A stretch of 64,000 bases of DNA from Paenibacillus sp. DMB20 (GCF_000987955.1 NZ_LAZU01000022.1:1-64000); one strand, 5' to 3'. Shown: positions 10,639 to 21,900, counted from the first letter of the stretch. The notes: a model not told the origin generated them from the letters alone. Numbers and translations are program-made.

Positions 10639-10807
10639 TCTGAATAAAGTGGATACAGGATCTTCCTCCTAATATAACCACATTCACAATTTCGACACAA
10701 TATGCAATTTTCGATTCCCGATCCGAAAACGCACAACGCTTCGACGAAACCGACGGGCATCGGATTTCCGATCGCTGTCGGAATCATGCAGCCATGCTTT
10801 CATAAAC

Positions 10808-11722
10808 TCAAAAAATATCCATGCTGAGGTATCTTTCGCCGGTATCCGGTGCGATGCAGACAACGCGTTTGCCTTCGCCAAGCCGCTCGGCTACGCGGAT
10901 CGCCGCAAAAACGGAAGCCCCGGACGAAGGCCCCACCAAAATTCCTTCCATCCGCGCCAGGTTTCTTGCCGTTTGGAGCGCTTCTTCATCCGCGATCCGA
11001 ATGATTTCGTCGTAGACGCCCGTATTCAATATCTTCGGAACAAAGCCGGGACTTGTCCCGACCAGTTTATGCGGGCCGGGTTCGCCGCCGGAAAGAACCG
11101 GCGAGCCCTTCGGTTCCACCACGGCAATGTGCAGATTCGGAAGATGCTTTCGAAGCTCCTCGCCGGTCCCGGTAATCGTACCGCCTGTTCCCGCCGTAGC
11201 CACGAAGGCATCGAGCCTTCCTTCCATCTGCTCCAGAATCTCGGGTGCGGTCGTGACCCGGTGAATATCCGGGTTAGCCTGGTTTTCAAACTGCTGCGGG
11301 ATGAAGGACCCCGGAATTTGTTCTTTCAGCTCAAGCGCTTTGGCAATGGAGCCCGGCATCCGCTCGCCGCTTGGCGTCAGCACGACTTCCGCTCCATAGG
11401 CTTTCAGGATATTAATGCGTTCCTTGGACATGTTGTCGGGCATAATCAAGATCGCCCGGTATCCCTTGGCGGCCGCGATCATGGCCAAGCCGATTCCCGT
11501 ATTGCCGCTCGTCGGCTCGATGATCGTTCCGCCGGGCTTCAGCATCCCCCGCTTCTCGGCCGTATCGATCAGATTGAACGCCGCCCGGTCCTTTACGCTG
11601 CCGGACGGATTGAACATTTCAAGCTTTACGCATACCTCGGCGGCTCCGTCCGGTACCAAACGCTGCAGCCGGACCATGGGCGTTCCGCCGACCAAATCGA
11701 CAATATGATCGTAGATTTTCAT
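10808..11722 (-). CDS. cysK: Cysteine synthase (O-acetylserine sulfhydrylase)
   Basis: A 304-residue PLP enzyme that makes cysteine from O-acetylserine and sulfide. The PLP lysine lies in PSGSVKDRAA near residue 42, the substrate loop is PTSGNTGIGLAM, and the phosphate-binding glycine loop is ATAGTGGTITGTG. A late GPSSGAS contains the Ser that contacts the PLP ring nitrogen. It is the last gene of the operon and lies 12 bp after the transporter ATPase gene. Coupling to a sulfonate-type importer suggests that imported organosulfur is desulfurised elsewhere and the sulfide fixed here. CysM-like variants cannot be separated by sequence alone. Confidence 0.93.
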   Translation of the reverse strand: MKIYDHIVDLVGGTPMVRLQRLVPDGAAEVCVKLEMFNPSGSVKDRAAFNLIDTAEKRGMLKPGGTIIEPTSGNTGIGLAMIAAAKGYRAILIMPDNMSKERINILKAYGAEVVLTPSGERMPGSIAKALELKEQIPGSFIPQQFENQANPDIHRVTTAPEILEQMEGRLDAFVATAGTGGTITGTGEELRKHLPNLHIAVVEPKGSPVLSGGEPGPHKLVGTSPGFVPKILNTGVYDEIIRIADEEALQTARNLARMEGILVGPSSGASVFAAIRVAERLGEGKRVVCIAPDTGERYLSMDIF

Positions 11723-11734
11723 GGATTATTCTCC

Positions 11735-12480
11735 TTAAACCTCAAGATTCCCTAAATCGAGATGTTTCATGATCCGCTCGCGCAGAGCGACGAATTCGGC
11801 GCCGTTCCGGTTGCGCGGACGCGGCATGTCTGCCTTGATCGTTTCCACGATCCGGCCGGGTCGCGGACTCATGACGTAAATCGTATCGGCCAGATAAACG
11901 GCCTCGTCGATATCATGCGTAATGAGCAGCACGGTTTTGCCGGTCCCCTCCCAGAGGCGGAGCAGCTCGTTCTGCATGGAAATCTTCGTAATGGCATCCA
12001 ATGCGCCGAACGGCTCATCCAGCAGCAGCACCTCCGGATCGGTTACGAGCGCGCGGGCGATAGCCGCCCGCTGCCGCATGCCGCCGGACAGCTGATGCGG
12101 GTAATACTTCTGAAAACCGGCCAAGCCCACCTTCTCCAGCACCTCGCCTACGCGGGCGTACGTTCTTTTTTCGCGACGCCGGCGAGTTCAAGCCCGAAGC
12201 CCACATTATGGGCCACCGTTCTCCAAGGGTACAAGGCATGCTCCTGGAAAATCAGCATCCGGTTGGGGTCAGGCTTCTTCACGGACTGTTCGTTTGCCTT
12301 GACTTCCCCCGTACTCGGGGTTTCCAGGCCGGCAATCATTCGCAGCACGGTGCTTTTCCCGCAGCCGGAAGGGCCGACGATGGCGGCAAATTCGCCCTGA
12401 CGGATCGTAAAATCGACCTGCTCCAGGACATGGAGGGCGCCGAAGGATTTGGATACGTTATCAATATGAATCGTCTGCAT
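11735..12480 (-). CDS. ssuB: Sulfonate/nitrate/taurine-type ABC transporter ATPase (frame broken)
   Basis: An ATPase of the SsuB/TauB/NrtD group, 248 residues when repaired. Walker A is GPSGCGKST near residue 37, the Q-loop is MLIFQEHALYPW, the signature LSGGMRQRAAIARAL, Walker B VLLLDEPFGALD, and the switch His lies in LLITHDIDEAV. The frame breaks at a T6 run (12166-12171). Here one base must be added, the reverse of most other breaks in the window; AKKRTYARVGEVLEKV then reads through. It couples to the permease gene one base upstream. The gene symbol reflects family and operon position; the true substrate is not proven. Confidence 0.88.
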
Positions 12481-12481
12481 C

Positions 12482-13301
12482 TTAATCCTCTCCTCCCGGT
12501 CTAACGTAACGGTATCGCAGTAAACGGCGCTTCAATCCTTCCAACACGACAAGATCCAGAAGCGCCGCGATCGTACCGATCACGATAATGCTCATCAGCA
12601 CGCCCTCCATATCGGCTACCTCGCCGCGCCATCGGGAATAGAAGCCGAGCCCGGCCATCGCCCCGCCAACCATCTCCGCAGCGATGAGGGATCGCCATGC
12701 GTTCCCGAAAGCAACCTGGGCGCCGGTGACAAAAGCCGGAAGCGACTCCGGCGCAAACACTTTGGCCAGCAACTGGCGGCGGTTCGCTCCCATCACGCGG
12801 GCCAGCTCCAGATGCGTGCGGCTCACGCCTTCCGTGGCGTTCAGCACCGACAGCGCCATCGGGAAAAAACTCGCGATAATGATTACGGTAATGATCGTTT
12901 TGTTGCCGAAGCCTAATAGTATGACAAAAAAAGGAACCCAGGTAATCGGCGGAATCGCCTGCAGTATCGAAATCAGGCTGCGCAGATATACGGCAAATCC
13001 CTTGGATACGCCGCCGATCAGGCCGAGAAGGGCGCCGAACAGGCATGCCAGAGGGTATCCCCACAACAGACGGAACAGGCTGTCCGAGACATGCCCCCGG
13101 AATTCTTCATCTTGTATGCTTTGAGACAAACGGACAAACACGTCAGGCACATCCGGCAGCAGAAACGACGGAAGAAAAAAACGCCGCTGCCTGCCAAATG
13201 GCAAGAAGGCTCCCGACTGCAAGCAGATAAGGGAGCGCTTTTCGCCAGGAGGAGCCTGATTTCGGTTTGGTCCGCGGCATTTTCGTGTACGATGGATTCA
13301 C
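12482..13301 (-). CDS. ssuC: Sulfonate/nitrate/taurine-type ABC transporter permease (frame broken)
   Basis: A BPD_transp_1 permease of 272 residues with six membrane segments. The EAA loop reads LELARVMGANRRQLLAKVFAPESLP near residue 170. GTG 13301 is preceded at seven bases by AAGGAGG. One extra base in the A7 run at 13175-13181 splits off the first 45 residues. Corrected, the N-terminus carries a first membrane helix (PYLLAVGSLLAIWQAAAFF) that the downstream frame lacks. It lies between the binding protein gene (35 bp upstream) and the ATPase gene (1 bp downstream). Confidence 0.9.
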
Positions 13302-13336
13302 CGGAAATCCTCCTTATTTATAGGATCTTCAACAGA

Positions 13337-14380
13337 TCATTTCTTCTGCTGTTCCTGCCAGCTTAAATCGATAAGACCTTCCACCTTCACGTCTTTGTCC
13401 AGCACGCCCTGCTCTTTCATCATGTCCGAAATTTCCTGCATGCGGGTTACCTGGTCGGGCGTGATATCCCAGTTGAATACTTGGGTTTCGATCGCCTGCT
13501 TGATCACGTCCACCGATTCCACGGTCCCGCCATGATGGGAGTGCATCGTGTCGGAATCCACGAAATGTTTCATGATGAGCCCAGCCGATTTTTTCGGATC
13601 CTTCTGCAGCATTTCAATCGCTTCTTTTTGCGCGTCAAGCAGTTTGTTTACCGCATCCCGGTTCTTTTGCAGATTTTCGTCGGTCGTAATCACAACCATG
13701 CAGGGAAACGGCCAAACTTTGCCGATCTCGTAAATTTGCTTCGCACCCAGCGTATGGGTCGCTATGCTGTCATACGGCTCGAATACGAAAGCTGCATCCA
13801 CCGCGCCCGAAGCGAGCGATTGGATGGCCTGACCCGGATCGACATACACCATCTGCACGTCCTTGCTCGTCAGACCCGCTTCCTTCAGCACGACGCCGTT
13901 CAGAACGATGTCCGCCGTGCTTCCTTGGCCTTGGGAAGCCAGCTTTTTGCCTTTCAAGTCTTCAACCTTGGCGATATCGCTTCCATCCTTCACGAGCACG
14001 CTGTGAAATCCGAGCTGCGCCCCGCCGACAACCTTCACTCCCGCGCCTTTGGATGCCCACGACACCGCGTTGGTGAAACCTAGCACGCCGGCGTCCACCT
14101 GCTTGCCGACCATCGCCTTGATGAGATCGGTGCCGCTCTTGAACTGCTGCATTTTCACGTTAAGGCCATGCTTCTCGTACAATTTGGCCTCGTAGGCAAG
14201 CATCGCCTGTGCGTCGTCCATTACGTTCAGGTAACCGACTACGAAATCTTTCTTGGCCTCGCCGCTTTTTCCGGCCGAACCGCCCTCACTGGAATCATTG
14301 CCGCAAGCCGTTACCGTCAGCATGGCGATCAGCAGCAGGCCTATCATCAGCCCTTTTAAACTGCGGGCGCGAGTATTCAT
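13337..14380 (-). CDS. ssuA: Sulfonate/nitrate/taurine-type substrate-binding lipoprotein
   Basis: A 347-residue NMT1/SsuA-like binding protein. A lipoprotein signal peptide ends in TVTACG, with the lipid-bearing Cys at about residue 26. The mature part has the two-lobed fold features FVVGYLNVMDDA and the hinge-region GFTNAVSWASKG; a later FVFEPYD is typical of the family. An unusual HSHHGG near residue 280 could bind metal. First gene of the ssuA-ssuC-ssuB-cysK operon, behind a consensus promoter. The substrate could be an aliphatic sulfonate, taurine or another organosulfur compound; cysK downstream favours sulfur nutrition over nitrate. Confidence 0.9.
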   Translation of the reverse strand: MNTRARSLKGLMIGLLLIAMLTVTACGNDSSEGGSAGKSGEAKKDFVVGYLNVMDDAQAMLAYEAKLYEKHGLNVKMQQFKSGTDLIKAMVGKQVDAGVLGFTNAVSWASKGAGVKVVGGAQLGFHSVLVKDGSDIAKVEDLKGKKLASQGQGSTADIVLNGVVLKEAGLTSKDVQMVYVDPGQAIQSLASGAVDAAFVFEPYDSIATHTLGAKQIYEIGKVWPFPCMVVITTDENLQKNRDAVNKLLDAQKEAIEMLQKDPKKSAGLIMKHFVDSDTMHSHHGGTVESVDVIKQAIETQVFNWDITPDQVTRMQEISDMMKEQGVLDKDVKVEGLIDLSWQEQQKK

Positions 14381-14401
14381 GGTGTTTCCCCCTCTATATA
14401 A

Positions 14402-14453
14402 ATAATTCCTATAAACTTACTAGGATTATAAAAACATTCCTTCTTGTTGTCAA
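14402..14453 (-). promoter_or_regulatory. Consensus sigma-A promoter with overlapping palindrome (sulfur operon)
   Basis: On the minus strand TTGACA (14453-14448), a 17-base spacer and TATAAT (14430-14425) form a perfect sigma-A promoter 45 bp before ssuA. An inverted repeat, ATAATTCCTA (14402-14411) against TAGGATTAT (14421-14429), covers the -10 box and start site. A consensus promoter masked by a palindrome implies repression. In Bacillales CymR represses such genes when cysteine is plentiful; assigning this site to CymR is inference. Confidence 0.75.
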
Positions 14454-14615
14454 TTGATTTTGAGGGGAGGTTCAAGGTATTCTGTTCATATGCCCATGGC
14501 ATGATGGTGATTAACCGTCAGACGGACACTGCCTTAATCATAAAATCAACGAAGACCGACGTGACTAATTCATGGTTATGAATTCATATAATCCAAAACA
14601 GGGGGGCTCTTCCGC

Positions 14616-15472
14616 ATGACTCATACCTTTCAACTGCCGCACGAAACGGGGCCGATCCTGCTGCTTGACCGTACCCGCGATTTGACGGAGCCGGACGTGC
14701 TCTACTCCTTCGCTCTCGACGAGCTGCTATGCAGGCAGACCGGGCGCGGAGGCCCAGCCATATGCCATCTGTGGCGGCATCCCCGCGCCTTCGTGATGGG
14801 CGTGCGCGACAGCAGGCTTCCGGGAGCCGAAGCCGCTCGGCAGCGGCTCCGGGCGCTCGGTTACGACACGGCCGTCCGCCACTCCGGCGGGGCGGCCGTC
14901 CCGCTCGATCCGGGCGTGGTCAACCTGTCCCTGATCCTCCCGCTCGGACCGGAACGCAAAGATCTGGACTTTCATCCGGATTTTGAAGCCATGGTCGGGC
15001 TGATCCGAAGCGCGCTGCGGGACACGGGCCGCACCGTGGATACCGGAGAAATCGAGGGGGCCTTCTGCCCGGGGACGTACGATTTGAGCATTGACGGACA
15101 AAAATTTTGCGGCATTGCCCAGCGGAGGCAGAATAAAGCCTTTATCGTACAGGCATTTATTATTGCCGAGGGTTCCGGCGCCGAACGGGCCGCCCTTGTC
15201 CGTTCTTTCTACGATGAAGCCGCGCCGGCGCCAAGTCGGGAGACTATCCGCATGTCCGGCCATCTTCCACGGCCAGCCTCGAAGAACTCGCCGGCCTTCG
15301 TCCGGACGGCTCCGCCCTCTTCACGGAATCCGTCAAAGACGCGATCCGCAAGCTTCAGGCTTCCGCCGGCCCGGCCCTTCTGGCAGAGGCCGCATCCCGG
15401 TTGGAGCTGCCCGGGGAGGATGCCGTCCGTGACATGGCGGACTCGCTAAGGCAGCGGTATGTCAGGAAGTGA
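14616..15472 (+). CDS. lipL: LipL-like octanoyl-[GcvH]:protein N-octanoyltransferase (frame broken)
   Basis: A BPL/LplA-fold acyltransferase. EGAFCPGTYDLSIDGQKFCG near residue 150 carries the Cys that serves as acyl-thioester nucleophile in LipL, followed by GIAQRRQNKAF. LipL moves octanoyl groups from GcvH to the E2 subunits of dehydrogenase complexes during lipoate synthesis. The last third is out of frame: one base must be added near 15236-15240 (a GGG run), giving DYPHVRPSSTASLEEL and a stop at 15472, about 285 residues, the family's usual size. It diverges from the sulfur operon. LipM or a ligase is a less likely alternative. Confidence 0.8.
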
Positions 15473-15509
15473 ACAATAAAAAGCCCCTGACATGTAATCC
15501 GAGGCTTAA

Positions 15510-15543
15510 GGCTGTCGGGAAAATCTCGACAGCCGCTTTTTTT
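15510..15543 (+). terminator. Terminator of the lipL-like gene
   Basis: GGCTGTCG pairs with CGACAGCC across a short loop, followed by GCTTTTTTT. Confidence 0.9.
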
Positions 15544-15640
15544 ATGGCTTTAGCCAATCCCCACCTTTTGCTGAGGGTTGGGATTTCATAATTTTCATTA
15601 CATGCATCATTCAAGCTGTCGGGCGGATCGGATTTGATAA

Positions 15641-18231
15641 TTAGACCTTGGCGCTTTCCATATGTTTCACGGTCTTCAGCATTTCGGCGCCGGTCCCCAG
15701 CTTGTAACCCTTGGACAGCATGGTTACTCGCCCGCCGCCATCCGCCACCAGCACAACGGGGCGTTCCGACGTCGCGGCCGACGGAAGCTCTGCCTGCAGC
15801 CGCTCCAGTCCCTGTTCCGCCGGGTCGACTGCGACCACGGCATTGGACGGCAGGCCGGCCGCCGCGATCAGTTCCACTGCATCCTCGTTGGGTACTGCCA
15901 AGCAGATCGTTCCATCCCACTTCTCCAGCTCGGCGGCCAGCTCTCGCAGCTCGCGCAGCAGATGCTTCGACGGTTCCCGCTCCGGCTCGAGCCATGCCCA
16001 TGCCGCACCGGACGGGCTGAGGCCAGGGGTGTCTCCGCCTGGCAGGCTCTGAAGGAACTCATCGCTGACTTGCGCAAGGATAACCAGCTCTTCCGACTCC
16101 TCGCGGAACACGAGCTCCAGTTCCTTCTCCTCACCCGGCCGCACCTCGAAATAGCGGCACCGGACTTTCACGGATCCATCCCTCAACCTCGTGCCCGTGA
16201 TCAGCCTGTAGGTTCCTGCCAGCACTTCATAGGACTTGCCGTAAACCTCCTTCTCCCCGAACGGAATCGATAATGTCCGGAACATTCCGTCCTCCAGCCG
16301 CGCCACCGTAAAATTAAGATGATACGCCGCTGCGGTCCCGTCGGTCCCCTGCCATGAAGACGGCAGGAAACGGATTTTTCCTTTTTCCGGTGCCTCAGAA
16401 CCACTTGGATCCTCTGAAACGCCGAAGCGCACGTCGATCCAGCGGCCGGATTGCCAGAATTGAGGCCGTAGATTGAGCGGTTCAAGCCGGGCAGGAATGC
16501 CCAGACTCCGGGCAGCCGCAACAAACAGAATATCGCGGCTCATGGCGTCCGTGATCTTCATCCGGTACGCGCCGACGGGCGTCGCCATTCCATTGTACCG
16601 GTCCACTCCGTTCAGGACGGCAATGTCTCCGGCCAGCTCGTCCGCAAGCCGCTGCGGGTTCGACCGGAACGACATCTGCTGTTCCGCCGAAAAAGCCCGT
16701 TGGAAAAAGCGCTTGTACGGCGTAATCATCTCGAAATGAACCCTCGGGCACAGCACGTAAGCATCAAAAAAATTCGGGTTTCATTCCGCCGTCATCCATA
16801 CCGCGGGTACCTTCAAGATGATCGGCAAGAGTCGGCACGAACGTGTCCGTCAAATCCTTCTCCCTCAGGCTTTCAAGCAGCCGCAGAGCAAGTTTCCGCT
16901 CTTCCGCCGCAGCTTCCTTAAGAAAACGGGCAAGTTCCGCCGCATTTCCCCTTGCCTTGTCCAGAACCGATAAGACCCGGTCTTCCGACAAGCCAAGCTC
17001 CCTTGCAAGATCGCCGCCCTTAATGGCAGCCCGGAATTCGGCCTCGAAGCCTGCCCGGATCTGCGTCCCTTCCTTAACCCGTTCCTCATGACGGGTGCGC
17101 TTCTCTTCCGGTACCTCCAGCTCCGCGCCGGTATCTGCTGCCGGAGGAACCATTTCCAACTCGACTATATCTCCGGCTGCCGGGTGTTCGCCAAGCGTCA
17201 GGTCAAACCATACGCCGTCGCGCACGTCGATTTTACGGGTCCCCCAACCCAGGGGACCTCTTGCATGTACCAGCAGATCGCCTAATCCGGTCATCAAGCT
17301 GACGTTTCCTCCGGCATCGGTTGTCTTAGTGACAATGGTGCTGAACTCGGCAAAATTGTAGACCTGGAACTGAACCTCGGCTTCGGCAGGCATGCCGTTC
17401 TTATCCTTCACCTGAACGGTGATGGTCTTGACGGGCGCATAGCGGTCCAGCATGTTGATCTCCGCATACCAAGGATGATCCGAGCAAATTTCCTCGGGTC
17501 CCCGGTAATCGGCCGCCACGCGGGTGTTCACGAGCATCGCCTGTCGCGAAGGCGACCGGAACCATCCTTCGTTAAGAATCGGCTCCGGCTCGCATGCGCC
17601 AAGGAAGCGCCACTCTCCGTCCGCCCAGGCTTCCACCCAGGCATGGTTGGAATCACAGTGTGCCCAGCGCGGCGTGTACACCTGTCGGGCCGGAATGCCG
17701 ATGCTTCGAAGCGCCGCAACCGCGAGCGTGGACTGTTCGCCGCAGCGGCCCAGACCGGTGCGCATGATCGTGAGCGGGGATACCGTGCGCATATCCGTGC
17801 CGATATAAGTCGCCTGCTCATGGCACCAATAATTCGTTTCCAGAACGGCCTCCGTCATGGTCAGATCCTTTACCCGGGAATACAGTTCTCCGAATATCAC
17901 CTCGCGGCTGTTGTCGATATTTTCGTTGTTTACCCGGTAAGGCAGCACAAAATGAACAAACAGCTCATCCGGGATCGAGCCCCCCCACGGCATTTGCTCC
18001 CTTACCTTCAGGGTCTGCCGCACATGCTCCAGAAAGAACGCCCCGCCGTAATCCGCCAGATCATGCAGCGGCATGTAGGCATGCAAAAATTTCAGCAGCA
18101 GCAGCTCGTCCCCGTCAATCCCGCTCTCCAGCACGTCGGCCCACTCGCGCTTCCGCTCGCCCGCCATCTCCACTTTAAGGGCAAGTTTTTTTCTCTATGG
18201 CCGCAAGGTCCAAACCGTATGTTTTGTTCAT
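15641..18231 (-). CDS. Transglutaminase-fold protein with redoxin-like tail, paralogue 1 (frame broken twice)
   Basis: An 862-residue cytoplasmic protein once one base is removed from each of the runs 16766-16772 and 18186-18192. ATG 18231 follows GGAGGAGAAGGCA. The transglutaminase core lies at about residues 110-230, with Cys163 in GRCGEQS and His196 in NHAWVEAWADG. In FLGACEPE a Gly stands where peptide:N-glycanases have Asp. Then come a beta-rich region, a charged helical stretch, and a second, Cys-less transglutaminase-like block (ILFVAAARSLGIPARLEP). The C-terminal thioredoxin-like fold ends in GYKLGTGAEMLKTV and lacks CxxC. It diverges from the AraC regulator gene. The reaction is unknown; protease, transglutaminase or PNGase-type amidase are candidates. 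Confidence 0.85.
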
Positions 18232-18364
18232 TGCCTTCTCCTCCTCTTCCTCTTAGAACAACCTGCTATCGTTCGAAAGCTGGAACTCCTTCCCCAATGG
18301 CCCAGTTCCAACCATTTAATATGAATCTTCCTACATAAAACCCTGCTATAAGTGCATTGATTTG

Positions 18365-18378
18365 TGAAAACGTTTACC
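18365..18378. promoter_or_regulatory. Probable cre (CcpA) site between paralogue 1 and the AraC regulator
   Basis: TGAAAACGTTTACC matches the cre consensus TGWNANCGNTNWCA at 13 of 14 positions. It lies 54 bp before the AraC-type regulator gene and 134 bp before the divergent transglutaminase-fold gene. It implies repression when preferred sugars are present. Confidence 0.6.
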
Positions 18379-18432
18379 TTACAATTTAATAAGGCTGACA
18401 TCTTGTCAGTTAGCCGCATAGGAGGTTACATC

Positions 18433-20728
18433 ATGAAATGGAATCATATCAAATCCAAGCTTCTTTTGAAATATACGCTTTCCTATATCGCTATTTTCCT
18501 GATCCCGCTTATTATTCTTACCGTCATTATCTATCAGAACGCCGTGCAAACCCTCCGTTCCGAAATCGAGCAGAGCAACGTCAATCAGCTTACCCAAGCC
18601 AAAACCATGATTGACGACCGCATGAGGGAACTTCAGGACACGGCTTCACGCATCGCCTACGATAAACAGCTGACCTCCTACTGGGTGCATCATCCGTACT
18701 ACAGCCAGGACGCAATCGGAGCCTTGGCCAAATACAAGGCGGCCAGTTCCATCGTGAACGAGCTCTTTCTGTTCTTCCGCGGGGATGAGAAAATCTATTC
18801 CACCGAGGGGCTTGAGAACCTGGACGTGTTCACCCGCCGCTATAAATTCCATACCTGGGATAAGGCAAACCTGGTCCGGGATTTGAATACGGTACGTTAT
18901 CCGACCATGCGTCCGGCGGAACAAGTCGACAAAGGAAACCGCGGCCAGCAATCCATGCTGGCCTACCTTGTGCCGATTACGCCGAACAATCCCAACCCGC
19001 ACGGCACGGTCATGTACCTGATCGACGAATCCAACCTGACCGGATTAATCGATTCCATCCTGACCGATTACCAGGGAATGACCTATATTTTCGATAATAA
19101 CGGACAAGTGCTTGCCGCCAATCACCATGGAGAGTCGGTTACCGCCAAGGACGTCAGCGCCTTGTTCCGGCTTAAGCCCGGAACGCACAGCCTCTCCCTG
19201 AACCAAGAGTCGTATTCCGTCGTTTCCGTCAAATCGGACGCCGGCTGGACGTATGTTACCGCTATGCCGAGCAGTCAATTTTTCGGCCGCATCGTGCATA
19301 TCCAGACCTTTATCGCTCTCGTTTTTTCCTTTGTGGTCATCATGGGTACCATACTTGCCATCATGCTCGCGCGAAGACAGTACCATCCGATTTCCGACCT
19401 GATGGAGTTTGTGCGGCTGAAAAAACGTTTCCGATTCCTCTTCGTCCAGCAACGAGCTGGAATGGATCAAAAAAACATTGCACGACTACAGCCAGCGCGT
19501 GGATCTTCAGGAACCCTACGCCCGCAACCATATCCTGCTGCTTCTGCTAAAGCACGGCCATACGGGGGATTTGACGACCAAGCTCAGCGAAACCCTTGGC
19601 ATTCGCTTTGACCGGTCCCATTATTTCGTCGTTTGCATGGGCTGGGAACCTTCGCTTTCCTTGAGCGGCCAAGATCCGGAGCATCGGTCCGTCATGCAGC
19701 TGATGGGCGACGTGCCATTGCCGGAGCTTTCGGCTCATGCCTATGGGGTTGAGCTTCCTCATCCCAACCAGCTGGCCCTCATTGTCGGCTTTGACGCCGT
19801 CACCGGCCATGAAGCCCGGCTTCAGGCCCTGATGGAATCCATTGTCGATGCTCTCCGGGCCATGGTCGCGGAACATGCCGATCTGTCTCCTACCATGGGA
19901 GCCGGTACCCGCTACAGCTACCCGGAACAGCTGAATCAATCCTATATCGAGGCCTCGACCGCTTTTGAAGCATCCATGCTTCACGGGCAGGGCACCACTA
20001 CATTCTTCAACAAGCTTTCCGACACCAGGGACTCTTCCTTCTGGGTGCCGAAGGACGTTCTGCTTAAACTCGTCCAAAGCCTCAAGCAGGGCAGCTACGA
20101 TGTAGCCGTCCAGATGGTGTCCACGGCGCTTAATAATTTGAAAATCGAGAAACCGGCCGTGCCGCTGCTGCGCTGCATTTGCTTCGATATTTTGAACACG
20201 ATGCTGAAAACCGCCTCGGAGCTGGGCATTCACCATGTCGTCAACGAAATTCCGCGGGTGACCTCCTTCGATTCGCTGGAGGACCTGGAGAAGAAGCTTA
20301 CCAGCCTTGCCGCGGAAATCTGCGCCCAGGTCGAAGCCATGAGCGAGACCGAAGAGAACAGCCTGATGGACCAAATCACGGCCTTTATCGACGAGAACTT
20401 TACGGATTACACCCTGAGTTTGGGAACGATATCGGCCAAATACTCCATCTCTTCTTCCTATTTCAGCCGCTCCTTCAAAGAGAAGATGGGCATCAATTTT
20501 TCCCAGTATATTTGGCAAAAACGCATGGACGAGGTCATCCGTCAGCTCCTGCATACCAACGATCCTTTAAAGGATATCATCATCCGCGTCGGTTACCTGG
20601 ACACGCCGAATTTCATCCGCAAGTTCAAAAAGGAACAGGGCTGCACGCCCGGGCAGTATCGTAAAATGCATAGTCAGAACGGAGCCTCCGTTTCGTCCGA
20701 TGACGAGGATGAGGACTGGGTCGGATAA
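18433..20728 (+). CDS. Membrane-bound AraC-family regulator with extracellular sensor (frame broken)
   Basis: A 764-residue one-component regulator behind AGGAGG (18420-18425, seven bases from ATG). Membrane segments at about residues 12-33 and 300-325 enclose an extracellular Cache-like sensor. A long linker follows, and the last 100 residues are two AraC helix-turn-helix motifs (LGTISAKYSISSSYFSRSFK; IIIRVGYLDTPNFIRKFKKE). One extra A in the run 19420-19425 breaks the frame just after the second membrane segment; repaired it reads VRLKNVSDSSSSS. It sits inside the sugar locus and diverges from transglutaminase-fold paralogue 1. Such regulators usually sense the sugar taken up by the adjacent importer and activate its genes. 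Confidence 0.9.
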
Positions 20729-20779
20729 TAGCACATCCTGTTGGCGAATCCTCAATGAAGAAGATCTCTATAAAGACAT

Positions 20780-20823
20780 TAACAACTCCCCTCGGGCAAA
20801 CGCCTTGGGGGAGTTGTTTTTTT
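20780..20823. terminator. Terminator between the AraC regulator and GH18 genes
   Basis: AACAACTCCCC.. pairs with ..GGGGGAGTTGTT around GGGCAAACGCC, followed by T7. The stem is symmetrical, so it can serve both convergent genes. Confidence 0.9.
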
Positions 20824-20843
20824 GTGATGAAAGAGCGCCGAAC

Positions 20844-21891
20844 TCAGCCCTGCAGCCCTTGATGTACAGCATCCAGCAGGCGGTGCGTCTTGTCGCAGGA
20901 ATATTCCCAGAACATGATGCCTGCCAGGCCCTTGTCCTTTACATAATCGCATTTGTGCGAAATCGATTCCTCGTCATCATAGGATATCAGGCTGGACCCG
21001 TTAAACAGGTAAGGCGCGCAGGCCTCCTCATCCCAATAACGGACATAACCGTTCTTATTGATATAGTCGGCTGCAAGCACGGTGAAATCCGGTCCGTATC
21101 CGCCGGTGCTACCTGCCATTTGGTGAAGTCCATGATTGCGGTCCGGAACGCCGTTCCAGACGCGGGAATAAAAAGCCGCGCCGATCACGATCTTCTCTTT
21201 CGGCACTCCCGCACGGTGGAACAGGTTTACGGAAGCGTCGACGCTGATCCGGAACAGATCTCCCGTCGGCGTGTATAAATTCGTATGGTGGCCTGTCAGA
21301 ACCTGAAAACCGCCGCGCATGTCATAGGTCATCAGCTGGACGAAGTCGAGATACTGCTGTACCTGCTCCATCTCCGTGCCGTCCACGTAATACTGGTCTG
21401 CGCCTGCCGCAATGGTCAGCAGGTAATGGCGCCCATCCTGCGAACCTTTTGAATCCAGCGCCTCCCGAATGGTTTTAAGGAGCAAAGTGAAGTTCCTTTT
21501 GTCGTCTGGGCTCGACCCGATTTCGGCTTCGCCGTAACAAGGGTACTCCCAATCCAGATCGATCCCGTCAAAAGGAAGCTCGTTCAGCACCCGTACCGCC
21601 GAAGCCGCCATGCTCTTCCTGCCTGCCTCGGTGGATGCCGCCTCCGAAAATCCGCCGGCGCTCCAGCCTCCTACGGACAATAGCATGGTCAGTTCGGGGT
21701 GCTCCTGTTTGATTTTTCGCCAGAGCTTCGGTGTTTTTCAGATGCGCCGTCGTGATCTCATCGTTCCGGACGTGGCCGAAAGCCACATTCAAGTGGGTTA
21801 ATTTCGATAAATCTTCCTTCATCATCTCCGGAAGCACGGCATCGGACGCGTAACCGGCCTTTATATATTTTTTCGTCATGTTTCTCGTCAC
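20844..21891 (-). CDS. Intracellular GH18 glycosidase (frame broken)
   Basis: A 348-residue GH18 TIM-barrel enzyme, near the minimum catalytic length, without signal peptide or binding module. It has LLSVGGWS (SxGG strand 3 motif), FDGIDLDWEYP with the catalytic Glu of DxxDxDxE, MTYDMRGG and a final GIMFWEYSCD. GH18 enzymes retain configuration by substrate assistance from an N-acetyl group, so the substrate contains GlcNAc: chitin fragments or the chitobiose core of N-glycans. Removing one base from the run 21713-21717 restores the N-terminus (LAKIKQEHPELTMLLSVGGW). It is the last gene of the co-directional cluster, after transglutaminase-fold paralogue 2. Its context favours endo-N-acetylglucosaminidase-like action, but this is inferred. 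Confidence 0.88.
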
Positions 21892-21900
21892 TCCGATCCT

